From an uncultured Eubacteriales bacterium (lineage in GTDB: Bacteria; Bacillota; Clostridia; Christensenellales; Borkfalkiaceae), in NCBI GenBank assembly GCA_958405585.1, contig CATYEP010000012.1:1-21447 (forward strand): a stretch of 21,447 bases of DNA, in the 5' to 3' direction. Shown here piece by piece: positions 20,650 through 21,447 of the stretch. The notes beneath the pieces were generated by a model. The model searched no databases and was not told where the DNA came from. It worked only from the letters and a program-made list of their open reading frames with translations. The translations under genes were made by a program, and so were the position numbers. Numbering within the stretch: position 1 is the first letter of the stretch; each line of letters starts with the position of its first letter.

Positions 20650-20960
20650 GGCACTATCCGCAGGACGAGAAATTGCTCAGACAGATGATTTCCGCCGTCG
20701 CTGCAATTTCTTTTTCATCGGGTGTTTCTACCAATAAGGCGCTGAAGAACGACGTGGGGGCGGAAGTCATCTCTGCCGTCGGGGAGATCTCTTCTGAGGG
20801 ATCAGTACGTCGGGAAATTCCGCATCCGTGATCGTAGCCATGAAGGTGGCAAAGACGCTGAGGTGTACGGTCATTGCCCTGACAGGGGCAACTCTATCAT
20901 GACCTTCAAGGGCGGCATCGGCGAGAGGACGGGCTTTCCCTTATGGCAAAGACTGCCCGT
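20650..20960 (+). pseudogene. Decayed SIS-domain sugar-phosphate isomerase (GmhA-like) remnant
   Basis: The best-preserved part, 20801-20899, translates as ISTSGNSASVIVAMKVAK followed by TLRCTVIALTGA, the sugar-phosphate-binding block of SIS-domain proteins such as sedoheptulose-7-phosphate isomerase. Just upstream in the same frame is GDLF, stop, G (TGA at 20795-20797), where intact relatives read roughly GDLLxGISTSGNS, so the gene has an in-frame stop. An earlier block in another frame (about 20700-20771: AAISFSSGVSTNKALKNDVGAEVI) resembles the preceding family segment, so a frameshift and probably a small deletion separate them. The frame closes at 20900-20902. TGA is an ordinary stop elsewhere (rnpA, yidC), so recoding is unlikely. 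Composition is more GC-rich than the adjoining desert. The exact borders are uncertain. Confidence 0.7.
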
Positions 20961-21365
20961 ACGTTGACCTTTTGCATCAATTGCTTTCCGTAACGAAGAA
21001 CTCTGAATGCTTCCCGTTGCGATGACATTTTGCAATGAAATCTTACTGAAAAAAGTCTTGAGAGATGAAACTATCCACGGTCAAGGCTTCTGCGAAGGGT
21101 AGCTCCCGTAAAAAAGTTCACTTGCAATAAAATTTACTTGCGACGAAAGCTATTTACGAGGAAGACTGCCCGCTATGACAATTTTTGTGATAATGGTCTC
21201 TCGTAACATTAAGGCACCGTAACAAAAGTTGCCATCTGCCGTCGTGCTTTAGAGTTTCGCGTGCTTTGTCAGAATAAGTAAAAAATTATGGACAGATTTT
21301 CTGTTTTCTAAAATAAATAATTTCTTAAAAAAGTTATTGAAAAGAAAAATAAAAGGTTTTCGATA
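20961..21365. other. Intergenic or eroded sequence, no supported gene
   Basis: No frame of useful length on either strand and no clear motif. It may include the 3' remains of the SIS-domain gene but is too eroded to align by eye. The last 80 bases turn strongly AT-rich. Confidence 0.5.
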
Positions 21366-21447
21366 TATAATTGCAGCTGTCATAGTAAAATTTCAGACAG
21401 CGACAGAAGATCCGGACGGAGCAAGGAAAGTGGTGATTGCATCGGCA
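21366..21447 (+). promoter_or_regulatory. Possible -10 box and start of a gene running off the right edge
   Basis: TATAAT lies at 21366-21371 without a well-spaced -35 (TTGAAA at 21337-21342 is 23 bp away). An AAGGA at 21424-21428 closely precedes GTG (21430), giving only six codons (reading VVIASA) before the window ends. The spacing from AAGGA to that GTG is very short. The frame is too short to identify. Confidence 0.25.

Noticed and set aside
20465..20737. 90-codon plus-strand open frame overlapping the SIS remnant
   Set aside because: It is out of frame with the conserved SIS blocks, lacks a ribosome binding site and looks like chance opening in eroded sequence.
1..21447. tRNA, rRNA or insertion-sequence genes
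   Set aside because: No T-arm-like or other tRNA pattern, no rRNA stretch and no transposase-like frame was seen by eye. A tRNA or RNA-family search was not possible here.

Overview
The window looks like the chromosomal replication-origin region of a Gram-positive-type bacterium of the Bacillota, most likely the class Clostridia. The order dnaN, rpmH, rnpA, yidD, yidC, jag, the flotillin/NfeD pair, the DUF6512-type membrane protein and the strong Shine-Dalgarno sequences and sigma-A-like promoters all point that way. No finer taxonomic call is justified from sequence reading alone.

Layout, left to right. (a) 1-377: an 11-bp tandem repeat and a bidirectional terminator. (b) 378-3624, minus strand: an apparent operon read away from the origin, rsmG - nfeD-like - flotillin - SLOG/DUF1273 protein. 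(c) About 3735-4065: oriC, with several DnaA boxes, a DnaA-trio unwinding motif and an AT-rich stretch. dnaA itself is not here. (d) 4125-8413, plus strand: dnaN, rpmH, rnpA, yidD, yidC and jag, closed by a strong terminator. The plus strand is C/T-rich in genes left of oriC and G/A-rich right of it, as expected at an origin. (e) 8503-11579, plus strand: a six-TM membrane protein of unknown function, a MATE transporter and a DUF6512-type membrane protein. (f) 11580-12350: repeats and hairpins. (g) 12351-13388, minus: a lipoprotein. (h) 13878-15830, minus: a three-gene operon led by a YdjI-like SPFH/double zinc-ribbon protein with two small membrane proteins. It is divergent from (i) 16095-16586, a membrane protein with winged-helix and zinc-ribbon parts. 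(j) 16989-18353, minus: a class-3-type aldehyde dehydrogenase. (k) 18354-21447: about 3 kb with no convincing intact gene, mostly very AT-rich. It holds two perfect DnaA boxes, short direct repeats, an orphan terminator-like hairpin, another 11-bp tandem repeat and a decayed SIS-domain isomerase gene.

How the genes work together. The origin block makes the replication clamp (dnaN), a ribosomal protein (rpmH), the RNase P protein (rnpA), the membrane-insertion machinery (yidD, yidC) and an RNA-binding partner (jag). Two separate SPFH membrane-scaffold systems lie within 16 kb: the flotillin/NfeD pair and the YdjI-like operon. This suggests investment in membrane organisation or envelope-stress handling.

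The most notable points are: an oriC between rsmG and dnaN without dnaA; three genes whose promoter -10 boxes put the transcription start on or within about 3 nt of the start codon (probable leaderless mRNAs); three independent intergenic arrays with about 11-bp spacing; the divergent SPFH/zinc-ribbon locus; and an AT-rich gene desert with a second small set of DnaA boxes.
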